This document shows, in pieces, positions 36,051-46,821 of a stretch of DNA of 64,000 nt. The notes below the pieces were generated by a model. That model was not told where the DNA came from. It saw only the letters and a list, made by a program, of their open reading frames with translations, and searched no databases. The stretch spans positions 1 to 64,000 of the forward strand of contig SEMN01000088.1 in assembly GCA_005408345.1 (NCBI GenBank), written 5' to 3'. A program made the position numbers and the translations under genes. Source of the stretch: Macquaria australasica (Eukaryota; Chordata; Actinopteri; Centrarchiformes; Percichthyidae). Positions within the stretch are counted from its first letter, which is position 1. Each line of letters starts with the position of its first letter.

Positions 36051-37097
36051 GTCCTAATTTTTGTTCTTTAATGAAGCCATAACCATACATTCAGGATAGC
36101 GGTTGTAAATAGAGAACTAATAGGGCATATTTAAAGAAATACTATTACACACACATACACATACACACAACACACACCTCAATTTCTTCAATTTCCTCAC
36201 AGTGTCACTGTGAGAATTTGTTTGTCTACCTGTGTTCAATTGCCCTCGGTTTGATTCCCTACATCCTTCCTTGAAGGGCTGCTTAATAGCCTCTTTCCTT
36301 TCAGAGGAGATTGCATGGACAGCTTGGAAGGGCCAAAAAGCTCAGCGATAGACTAGTTTAGTACGAAGTCCGTGTACTTAAATTAATCTCACATCACTGT
36401 AATGAGTAAGGGAAGGACTCAATGGTGAAATGGTGGGTGGAGAAATAAAGGTGGAAATAAAGGCAGTAAGGAGAAAAAAGGGGATTGCGAGAAAAGGAAA
36501 AAGATTCAAATGTTGGTCCAATGATTGGTATAATGTTGTATCAGATTCAATGTAATGCTTTATAAACAGGATACAATAAAGTCTCTTAATCCATTCCATG
36601 GCCCAGCAGTACAATGTGCAGTAATACTCTGTGACACTTAATGCAGTGCATACACAGTTATACTGCAAAGGAACTGAACAAATCCATCACCTCGGTTATT
36701 ATTTATGAAAGAAAAATGATAAATAACAAAACATCCCCAAAACTAAAAGGGATGTTTAGATCAGTAAAAACCCCAGCCTCCTCCTCATCAGTCTACAGTG
36801 CTGCCCAGTGCTCACTGTCTTTTCTTCCCACTCAAGTCTACTTTCACACAAGACCCTGTGGTGAAAGAGACTGGAGGCTTTTCCTGCCTCTTGGACACTG
36901 TGCATAGAGAGGTGACCCAGTTAGCACAGACACTGAAATCCTTTTAAAGATTGGGAAATCCACAGTTCCCTTTCAGGTTGAATCTGTGGGGGGAAAAAAG
37001 TTTGATCATGTTGTGATTAGTGTTAGAATAATATATTTGCTTGCTGGGGTTGTCCTTTAGTTAGCAATCAAATATGGTGCAATCAGTTTGATCAGAG
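36051..37097. other. Intergenic, no recognised gene
   Basis: A short CA-rich run lies at about 36148-36177. A minus-strand frame at 36378-36668 and a plus-strand frame at 36641-36907 have no domains. Nothing else was recognised. Confidence 0.45.
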
Positions 37098-37350
37098 GCA
37101 GCAGTAGCAGTAGTAGAAGCATTACTAGTAGCACTACTACTAGTAGCAGTAGTAGTGGTAGTAGAAGAAACAGTAGTACTATTAGTAGCAGTAGTGATTG
37201 TAGTACTAGCAGTATATATAGCAGTTCTACGTGTACAAAGTATAAACAGCAGCAGTAACCGCAGTAGTAGCAGGACTACCATCATTAACAGTAGTAATAA
37301 TAGTACAACAACTCAAACAACAACTGCTAATACTACCACTACTAGCAGTG
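37098..37350. repeat. Imperfect AGT/AGC/ACT trinucleotide tract
   Basis: About 250 bp is built of AGT, AGC and ACT units with substitutions, changing from mainly AGT/AGC on the left to mainly ACT/AAC on the right. AGT and ACT are reverse complements, so the halves can pair. It yields poly-Thr/Ser/Val spurious frames on both strands and no gene. Confidence 0.9.
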
Positions 37351-38939
37351 TTGTAATAAAGTGTCTGCTGTGAAAAAGACTTATTTCTTATCCATGGTGA
37401 CCCAGATGTTTGGAAATTGCACAACTTGATATTACCTGTTGGAAATTTCAAAGAGGGAATTCAACCCAAATAAACTCAGATAGATGGGTTTCCAAAGTAA
37501 AATAATAAAATGTTATGAATTCAGTGGTATTTACTTTGACTGTTATTCAGTTGAGATGAAATTTCACAATTAAGTATTTAGTAACTTCAAACCCTTACAG
37601 CCTTCCTTTGCTTCCATGTGTTAGCACTAGTAGCACTGTAGCTACTATTCATATTGTTGTCGTCCTGTATACTAGTAAAATGTTTTAGAGTGCCATTGTC
37701 TAAATGTTGTTTCAAAATACATTTCAGGGTAAATTAGTACTTGCATTTTATATCATACTGAATATTATAAATAAGCACAAAAGCACACCAACAGCTTCAT
37801 CTAGATATGTCTAATAGATATAATGGGTCTTGAAAAGCTCATGTGGTGTTTTTATACAAACATGCCTCGGATTACTGGCTCTATATAGAAAGACGTGTGT
37901 AGTGTGTGTGTTAATTAAGCATCCAAACATCAAGCAAAACAGCTAAATTTACATTTATGTTCAGTGTTTAGGTGTGTGTATGTCCACTTCCTATGTTATA
38001 ACACTGCAAGGCCACAGCTGGCTTCTATTCAGAGAAAAGAAAAAGAACCACCTCTCCTCCCCTTATCACCCATTTCTTCTTCTTTTCCCCAATCCTACAA
38101 CACACACACACACACACACACAAAATGTAGGAACCCAGCTGTCTGAAATGGAGCAGAATTCACAAAACATGTCTAAAATGCTCTTTTTTTCACTACTGAT
38201 GGTCATTTACATGTGAAATTCTCAATGTGTCACATATAACTTCAACTTTCACAAAGTGACTGCACTTTTTTAGCATTTGCTACACGCAAGGCATGTAAAA
38301 AGTCTAACTCTGTTTCCCATTGTGCTGAGTGGAGGCAGTCAAGCTCTGGTGTCCATAGTGCTTAACCACTGGACCGATGGCAAACGACACAGTAATCACC
38401 TTACAGTGTTCCTGGTGTTCCTGGGAAAAAGCAGGCCTGCTCACCACAGGGAAGCTCCTCACAGCTAATCCTTTAGCACATCTCTCTCTTTTTTTCTCCC
38501 TCTTCTCTCTTCCATCTTGTTTCCCATATCTGTGCAGGAATCATTTACGATAACCTTGATTCGTTTATCCTCTAACCCAATTTAACTTGAAACCACTCCA
38601 TCAAACTACCATCACCCTTCTCTTATATCTTATTCAAGGTGCGATGGCAGTCTATAGATGGTTTTAAAGTCTCATTCCTGTCATCAATAACAATATTGTA
38701 CACACCAGTTTAATTGCTGAGACCTGGGAATGCAGTGACATTACTAAAAAGGAGTCTGGCGGAAGAAGTTGAGCGATCAGACAGGTTGTAAAAACCCCCA
38801 GGTTAGCCAAATTTATTTTAAAAAGAGCTTCACCAGGCATCTTTCTTTCTCTATCTTTCTTCCACCATTATTCCACTTTACCAATGTCTTGACTTTACTT
38901 TGTTATTCTTATTTGACTTCCTGGACTGTAATAACACCT
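37351..38939. other. Intergenic, no recognised gene
   Basis: This is non-coding. It includes a (CA)11 microsatellite at 38101-38122. Open frames around it derive from the repeat or are short and featureless. Confidence 0.5.
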
Positions 38940-39490
38940 TTCAAAACATAGTTACAACGTGGTTCACAAATAATACAAAATAACAAGTTCATAAAAATGT
39001 GTTTTCAGTAGTGATTTAAGTCACTGTGGTTGCAAGATGGATATCAACAGGAAGACTGTTCCAGAGTTTTGGGGCCCTGACAGAAAAAGCACAGTCTCCT
39101 TTAGTTTTAGGTCTCCATTGTGGGACAATTAGAAAAGGTTTGTTGTGAGATCTGAGGTTGCGCGCAGGTAAATAGGAGCATAAAAGTTCACTGATGTATG
39201 CTGGAGCTAGACCATGTGCTTTAAAAGTAATGAGTAAAACCTTAAAATCAATCCTGAAGTTGACTGGAAGCCGGTCCAAAGAGGCTAAAATGGGGGTTAT
39301 ATGATCTCTTTTGTTTGATCCAGTTAACAGTCTGACTGCAGCATCTTGGATCATTTGAAGGCGTGAGCGTGCTTTACTGTTTAGACAGGTAAAGAGTGAA
39401 TTACAATAATCAATTCTTGCAAAGGTAAATGCATGAATAACTTTCTCCAAGTCAGAGAATGATAGAAATTATCTGATTTTTGAAACCATT
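38940..39490 (-). pseudogene. Dead L2/CR1-group LINE, 3' end of reverse transcriptase
   Basis: A minus-strand frame from 39450 to 39016 encodes the region after the polymerase core of a fish non-LTR reverse transcriptase: RIDYCNSLF, LQMIQDAAVRLLTG, HITPILASLDRLPV and KLWNSLPVDI are characteristic blocks. Upstream, the frame continues with KIR, a stop, then FLSFSDLEK, so it is interrupted. Downstream, a 1-nt shift restores LKSLLKTHFYELV before a stop, and the sequence then shows the GTTGTAACTATGTTTTGAAA tail seen in related elements. It is 5'-truncated and frameshifted. It lies in the intergenic region and has no relation to the host genes. Confidence 0.85.
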
Positions 39491-41329
39491 CGAAGTTGAT
39501 GTGGGCTCTACAGCAGTGAGCTCTCTACAGAAAAAAAAATAAATCTGTATTCTGTTACTCTCTCCTGAAAGGAAAAAAACAACATGATCAACGCAGAGCA
39601 ACGTAGTTCATGAAACCTTTACATTTGCTGTTCTAAACACTTCCTGTCTTTTGTTTCTTTGCTCCTCGGGCACACAGGAAGTGATCTGAATATCAGAAAA
39701 GGACCTATGAACAAAAAGTAGTCTATGAAAATAACAAAAATTACATACACAGTAAAACTGAATCACACCAGAACAAACTGTCCATGAATAAATCAGGCAC
39801 AGACAGTTTACTGTATGTAGCAAATGCTGGAAGGTCGCTTCAGTGAGTCCTTCGGTGTGCATACTGTACGTATACTAGGCTGAATACTGTGATTTCACAC
39901 GTTCAGTGTATCAGATTTTCTTGTGTAATTTAAGATTTTAATATAATATATTTTATTTTTGAGAGTTGATGTGCCAACCTAGTATCAATAGTGCTTTAGA
40001 GACAGTGAGCTCTCTTTACTGTCACAGTCACATTCAAGAAGCAGTGAACTAAGAGTTTGCTGAGCATCAGTTAATAACGAACAAGAGGTAGACAAAATAA
40101 CATGTCTGCTTGAATTCAATTTAGCAGCATTTGTCAGCTATTCAAGTAATCTGGCAATCAGCACTTTGATTTTCAAAGCATCTTCAGACAACAGAGAAAC
40201 AAAGAGGACATAAGAGCTGAAATTACAGATGCATTGACAGTATGTCCAAAGGATGTGAATAACTGCAAAATGACAATGACAAGAGGAAGAGCTGTGAAAA
40301 AGCCTTACAGTCAATGTCAAATTCAGACAAAAACTCTATAAACCCTATATTTCTATAAACCCAGGCCCAGCTGTGCCCCACTGAGCATACCAGGTCAGGG
40401 CCTGGAGCCCCAGAGGCTGTTTGGCCCCGGTGTGACGTCATTATGGTTCTTTCTTTACTTCATTTTTTAAGATTATTTTTTCTGTATTTTCTGCCCGTAT
40501 GGGACAGCTTGAGTGAAGAGGCAGACAGGAAATGGGGGGAGAGAAAGGGGGGTTTAACATGCAACAAAGGTTGTAGTGATATAAAATAGTTATTAAAGAG
40601 AGCATACCCAGGCTACCTTGTCACTTTGTTTCTGTCCTTACACATAATTTTAGGCTGATTTGGTGGTGAGAATGTTTCCAGTTGTGTGGTAAATATGGTT
40701 TCACATTTCACACAAGAGTTGGCCAACAAAAGAGACTCCATCTCAAACCTGAAGGCAACGGCACTTGACCCCATATTCAAAGAGCTGACATTCCCATACA
40801 GAGTGGAATAAGATGAGGTCGTGAGGAAGATGGAGGCCAGAGGAACTGTTGCACGAATAACCAGTTGCTTTTGTGCCTAAACCTTACCAAACTTTTACCC
40901 TCGTGGTAGCAGATCATAAAACAGTCATACCAATCATTTTATAACGGTTATATGTAGCAGTTTTGGAAGCCACTGACAGATGTTGTCCTGCAGATTAGAA
41001 AGCGCTTGTATGGGTTGTTTTTGAAAGCAATGACCTTTGTAATTAAGTTTGGACAATGTTTTAGGCAGGTCTCATGGGGGGAAAATGAGTGCATGAATTT
41101 GTGCTCTCAAATTAGCAAATGGTGCAGGAATTACTTAATTTGTACTCTTGAATTAATAATTTGTCCGCATGGAATTAACAGAACATAGTGTTAACAGCAA
41201 TATTAACATTTTCTCATCTTCCTCAGCAGATGAAGCGGCTCAACACGATGTTGTTTAACATGCAAAATCTGAAGTATGTCCATGTATGTATCAAAATGAA
41301 ACTTTATTAAACCCAAGAGACTCATTTAG
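39491..41329. other. Intergenic, otherwise featureless
   Basis: Outside the hAT-like fragment no gene was seen. ACAGGAAGTG at 39674-39683 is exactly inverted at 39638-39647, an ETS-like pair. CAGTGAGCTCTCT occurs at both 39514-39526 and 40003-40015. Confidence 0.4.
40719..40850 (+). pseudogene. Possible hAT-type transposase remnant
   Basis: A plus-strand frame reads ANKRDSISNLKATALDPIFK, then ELTFPYRVE, a stop, then DEVVRKMEARG. The ATALDPxFK block resembles the LATxLDPRFK motif of hAT transposases and domesticated ZBED-like proteins. Only about 45 residues are readable and they contain a stop. It could be chance. Confidence 0.35.
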
Positions 41330-41930
41330 ATGAGATTGTTTATTATGGATATTATTGCTGAAACAGCTTCCAATGTAGCATCTCAACTGCATAAGAACAA
41401 CTGTAATGAATTTGGTGATCTATATATTAATATGATACACGTAGGTGTCATCTACACTGGGGACGCTGGGGATATGTCCTCAACACTTTTTCAAATGGCC
41501 AATTTTGTCCCCATCACTTTTTAAAAGCATAATTTGTTACAAAATGTTCTGAAAAATAGTTCCAAGAAATGTAACCTAACAAATGAGAATGCTTTGAGAA
41601 AGGTTTATTTGCACAATAAGAAAACATACAATGCAATGTAAATATAGAAGAAACAAATGCGCATTGTCCAGAGATGCATATGGATGACTGTTACATGTGT
41701 GGTTGATGTTGTTGTGCGTTTTATGTACACAGAGTCATTGTCGACTCTGCAGCAGCCTAGGCTATGCCCTTTTGATGCATTTCACAATTTTATTTCTGAC
41801 CTGCTGTAATTACTCTGACCTTATACAGATCCCCCCATTATATCACCTAAAATCACATATGTTGAAGACTGTTTAAAAAACGTTTTTTCATCTGAGCCCT
41901 TCAGTCTCCAGCACTTTTCAATACAAAGTA
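41330..41930. repeat. Repeat-like segment with internal near-duplicates
   Basis: TGTCCTCAACACTTTTTCAA near 41478 and TGTCCCCATCACTTTTTAAA near 41507 are near-copies, and CTCCAGCACTTTTCAA recurs near 41908. The wording resembles a fish interspersed repeat that I recall only vaguely. A 64-codon open frame at 41330-41524 is not supported as a gene. Confidence 0.3.
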
Positions 41931-44731
41931 AGGCAACTGATGATACAATTAATTCAGTATTTGTTGCCGCCTCAATAACAAAAGACAGCTACTTGCCTGA
42001 CACCAACACTGTGGGTGCTCCTCCCTAACTGACTGGAGTTGCAGCAACAAGTAACTTTCATTTCTACTGTAACAGTAACTTGACACACAGTTAGTAATTC
42101 TGGTCATTGTGGTAATTGGCCACAATACTCATTTTTGCACAAATTTTGAAAAAAAAAAATCTAAACAAACAAATAAATCTATGGAGATGCTGTGTTCCTG
42201 GACGTATTGTCTCTGAAGCCTGTTTCTGTTTTTTTCTGTATCCATACCTCTATTGATGATCAATGGCCTGCAGTGCTATTAAGATATTCTGTGGTTCATT
42301 AAAGCAAAAAAGAGAATCAAACGTCTTGGCTTAATCTTTTTATCCTGATGCTGGACGAAAAAGTCATCTGAGGAAACCCACCATCCTAAGAAAAAAGATA
42401 AATAAATCAACCAACACCTTGTCAAGTCGGACGATGGTGTTGAGACGGGGTGAGGGCAATAATTGCAGTCGTTTCATGTGTGTACCTGTTGTGTCAACCC
42501 CCTCCATTGCCCTTCATCCTCTGTCTGTCTGTTCTGTGGCCAGGGGACGAGAGTGGGCAACAATACTGCCAGCTGTGGCCACAAGCTGTGAGCAAAAGCC
42601 ATTCATTTAAGAGGAGTTTTTGTTCAGCTTAAGAAGTGAAGTGGGAAGTTATTTCTTTGAAGAAGCCCCCTTCTGAAGATTTGCTGATCAAAAACCGAAG
42701 GTTCTGTAATTTGCCGGAACTCCTGGTGCATTTCTTTGAAAGGTCCAGTGCAATAAGAGAATGCCAACACAGGAAAGAAAATGGGCAGTCAGTGTTCCTG
42801 TAAAACCTATGGGAATACTAAATATTAACATATGGGAATTTTCCATGATCTGCACAATACATTTCTTAACTAAGTGCTTAAATAATTTTTTAAAATTGTC
42901 ATGTAAATAAAAGTTTATTACGCTAATCTGTCAGTTATGGTTAGTGATCAGTCTTGTAGCTTTGTGATGAAAGCTTATACATTTGCTTTTCAACACACTG
43001 ATATGGAGTCCATCTTGAAATACAGTAAATGAAGATGCAGTCTGTGCAGCGTCTTTATAATGATAGTATGTTGGGTCAGTGCCTACACTGTGTAGCACAA
43101 AAAGCACAAAAACACAAAAGCAATGGTTGCTTATAACAAGGAGTTCAGCCAACGAAGAAAAGGAGGAAATAAAGAAAATACTCTACTACTACTGTATATT
43201 ATTATTTATTTCTCATACCTTGGGAGTGATGTGTCAATCTTGAGACTAAGTAAAAATGTATCAATATTAGCGAAATACAGCAGCAAAATGAGGCCTTATG
43301 TCTTTGGCAAAAAAATAAAAAAATTAAAAAAAAGAGAAAGCTATTGACAAAAATCGGGAAAGCTGTCTTGGCCATTTTGTGTGCACTTTGAGGACGATCC
43401 CTAACTTTAGCTTGTCAGTTCCCCTTGTATCAGGCTTCAGATCATGAGGTATGAATAACACCCGTGCAACATCAGACAAGCTTTATTCTTCAGTGCACAC
43501 AAAAATGGTAAAAAAAAATTGATGATCTTATTCAAAAGTTATTGAGGATTCAGCTCACCAAATGTCTGCATATCAAATTTAAAATGATCAACACAGTCCA
43601 TGTTCTTTTAGCCTATTGGTCTTTTGTTCAAAAGACATGCTGTATTTGTACTGTAACCATGGACATGCAGAGAACAATCACATGGATTACTTTTGATGCT
43701 GAAGAAAAAAATGCTAAATGTGATGATTGTGATTGTGACTAGGTCTGAGGTTATTTTGCATGACTTCTAAGCATATTTATGGACGTTTACCCTCAATGGA
43801 CATTAAAGCTGCTATCATTGGAGGAGCTCCTCTGACTCCAGCAGTAAGTGCATGATGTCTATGTGTTCAGATTTGACTGAGTAATGACTTTGAGGACAAG
43901 GAAACCCAAATAATACTGCACAAATTCTGATGCCAGTTCAGATCTGTTCAGACCACATTATCCTTCTGAATAAAGCAGTCGTATTTGGTTAAATCCCTAG
44001 TAGAGAGGTGAGTTAAGGTACTGTACAATAGACAATGAAATAAAATAAAAAGTAAACAATTTCAAAAGGGAAAAAAGACAAATATTGCATCATATTGAAA
44101 AAAACAGGGCTTCATACAATAAATAATGTCTTTGCCTTTTCATTTTTAACATTTTGCAATAAATTAAAATAATAGTGCATTGTATATTTTGTCTTTTGTG
44201 TCATTTGTGTCTTCATCAAATAAATCTGTTTACACATGAACATAATATCCTATTGTACCTTCTCAGGAGTATATCTAGAGAACACTGCTCTATGTCCATC
44301 CAAAATATTCAGGTACATGGAGAATGAAAACTTCAGAACAGTTTCTTCTTGAGTTAAGGATCTGATAAAAAAAGATGTAGATGATGACTCTTTGCAAGTA
44401 CAGGAACGTCTGGCCAAAAGGATAAAAAGAGAAGGGAAAGAGATTGTGCGAGGAAAAAGTTTTTGGCATGGAAGTATGAGTGTGTGCGTGTGTGCGTGTG
44501 TGCTGTGTGTGTGCTATGATGTAACACTGATATGATTTAAAGGTTGGGAAGCAGAGATGAAGCAGAGTGTTCTGGATAGGAATGCATGGCTGGCTGGCTC
44601 TTTGCTGAGGCAAAAACAAAAAGGGACAAGACAGGAGCAGCCGGGAAAGGAGAAGGCTGTAACGTGGCTCTGCATGAAAAAACAAATTGTTTCCTCAACA
44701 ATCTGAAAAAAAAAGAAACACACACAAAGAG

Positions 44732-44753
44732 AAGAGAGAGAGAGAGAGAGAGA
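44732..44753. repeat. (GA)n microsatellite
   Basis: GA dinucleotide run of about 11 units. Confidence 0.93.
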
Positions 44754-45070
44754 ATCTGCAGTGCAAACATCTGCTTCTCTATATTTCAAAACAAACTGCA
44801 GCTCAATCTCAGGTACATTCAGCCTGCACTCTAATCTTCTCAACAAAGCTGACCTTGATTAGAAGCATGTCTTCAGCTTCACTGAATACATTCGACTGTT
44901 CACATCAGTTAACAGTTGTAGAATATTATCACGATGCTTATTTTGAGTGTGGGCTCCCACCTAGTGCTGAAATCCCATTCTGACACACAGGACTGCAGCA
45001 CTCCATATAGGGAAATGTTGTAACTTTTGAAAACATGAACAAATATTCCAAATTCTGAATGGAAAAAAAA

Positions 45071-45071
<1 letters not shown>

Positions 45072-45105
<34 letters not shown>

Positions 45106-45116
45106 AAAAAAAAAAA
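45072..45116. repeat. (CA)n microsatellite followed by A16
   Basis: A CA run of about 14 units ends directly in a 16-A homopolymer. The juxtaposition resembles a retroposed tail, but no element body was recognised next to it. Confidence 0.93.
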
Positions 45117-45559
45117 CACGTGGGTTTTCACATGACTTCCTGTAAGGGTTTACTGAAAAAATACTTCTGCCTTGCACAGTGTAGCATCTACCAGCACTGT
45201 ATGGTGCTTGGATTTGTAAGGAAATTTGGTGGAAGAATTTAATAATCTAAAGAAACAACATAAAAATGTGTGTCACAAAATGTCAGTTCATTTCATAAAG
45301 AAGTCTAAAAACTCTCGCTGTTGGTTACAGAACAAGGACAAGATGCGCTACTGATATCTACATGACTGCTGACTCACTGCCCGAGCTCTGCCCATCTCAG
45401 GAAGTTCCTTAAGTTATCACACAAATGTTGCTTCTTAGGGAAGTCAGTGAGGAAATGTTGAAACAACTATTGAAACGGGGAACTAAGTTGTCATGAGACA
45501 GACTCTGCTTATTGCAAACCACTTACCTCAACTGCCATGTAGTTTCTCGCACATTAATC

Positions 45560-45735
45560 ACTGAAGATCTTTAAGCCGTGGCTGTTTTAGAAGGCATTTT
45601 TTTTGCTTGACTGACAGTTGTCTCAGCCTATCACCCTCAGCTGTGCTCGATTCTATTTGCTCCCACCACATCAAACCCATCCAGGCCCCATCTACTTTTG
45701 CCTTTTGATTTTTGGGCTCCGAACAAGAATTTCCA
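45560..45735. repeat. Interspersed repeat family R3, copy 3 (inverted)
   Basis: GCTTGACTGACAGTTGTCTC, then CAGCTGTGCTCGATTC, then TTTTTGGGCTCCGAACAAGA match the reverse complement of 15740-15860 in order. It is inverted relative to copies 1 and 2. Confidence 0.6.
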
Positions 45736-46429
45736 TTCAGAAACAGTCATCACACATGCTGTGTCCATGTTTTTTACAGACTGCAGTCATGGTTCGTACA
45801 ATTTTATCAATCTCACTGTGAATTAATGCTTAAAGCACGCTGCACATGGCACCTTTGATAATGACAAAAGGTAGACAATAAGCTACATAAATGGCACAAC
45901 CACTTTACTAATTAACTCATTACCATACATTGACTAATGTCCCCTCTAAGCAAGAGATAGGTGAGGTGTGTACCAAACAGCTTAATACAAGGCTTCACTG
46001 CAAGCTTTGTGTGTGTGACTGCAGAAGTAAATGTGTGTTCAAACAGGCAACCATGAGGCTGCGGTCTCTGCCTTTAGCTATCTGTGTGTAGGATCAATCC
46101 CTGGCCAAAGAGGACCACAGTGGACCATTGTTATAGTATGGGGGAGGGATAACTCCCCTGAAAAGGACCCTAATCTGGTGTGTGCAAAGTTGGGGTTAGT
46201 GGTGGAGCAGTGAAGTGAAGTCTGCAGCAGAGGGGAAGAAGAATGACATGAAGCTTTGAGGGTATCTAAATGACAATTTGAACATCATTTTGACACTGAG
46301 CCTGATTATTTACATTTACTATGTGTCTTTTGGGTTCCTTTGAACCAATGCAAATCTGACTACTCGTATTAATCAGTACGTATTAAACACTGGTGTTCAT
46401 GTAAATGTGCTCAGTGTCATTGTTTGCTC
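45736..46429. other. Intergenic, no recognised gene
   Basis: A 60-codon frame at 46031-46213 and other small frames show no domain. Nothing else was seen. Confidence 0.45.
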
Positions 46430-46821
46430 CAGTGTTGGGAGAAGATCTTAAATTCTTTACTTGAGTGAAAATAGCAATACCACAGTGTAAAAATACCCCA
46501 TTACCTGTACAAGTTCTGCATTCAAAAAGTTTGTAAATGTACAGAAGTTTTAGCAGTAAAACATACTTAAGTATCAAGACTAAATGTACTTTGGTGCTGT
46601 GGAATTATTCCTTTCAGACTCCTGAATTATTGATGAATTTGTACACAAACAGATGACTGTGCATGTGACTCATGTCTTACGAACAGCATCATATTTTATG
46701 AGCTGCTTATATGTTTGATATGTGAAAGTGACAAAATGATTTTGTATCTACAGCCAATAAATAAATGTGGTGGAGGAAAAAAGTGCAAAATTTCCCTCTG
46801 AGATGTGGTGGAATAGAAGAA
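46430..46821 (+). mobile_element. Teleost hAT-like MITE, family R2, copy C
   Basis: It begins CAGTGTTGGGAGAAG, continues with TTCTTTACTTGAGTGAAAAT and TACCACAGTGTAAAAATACC, has GCATCATATTTTATGAGCTG in the middle (as in copy A), and then GTGCAAAATTTCCCTCTGAG (as in copy B's ACAATATTTCCC). The 3' terminus is missing after about 46821. This copy and copies A and B together cover the element. Confidence 0.75.

Larger units (their letters stand above)
41931..45559. other. Intergenic, no recognised gene; microsatellites
   Basis: The interval includes a GA run at 44732-44753 and a (CA)n plus A16 tract at 45072-45116. All open frames here (for example 44290-44846 minus, 44586-44983 plus) are short, repeat-driven and without domains. 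Confidence 0.5.

Noticed and set aside
37061..37451. Thr/Ser-rich and Val-rich frames on both strands
   Set aside because: They are produced by the AGT/ACT trinucleotide tract.
39587..39598. ATCAACGCAGAG, resembling part of a cDNA-library template-switch adapter
   Set aside because: Only 12 bases match, the flanks differ from the adapter, and it is embedded in ordinary sequence, so contamination is not supported.
39514..40015. CAGTGAGCTCTCT direct repeats at 39514-39526 and 40003-40015
   Set aside because: They do not flank the LINE symmetrically and the surrounding similarity is short, so a target-site duplication is not supported.
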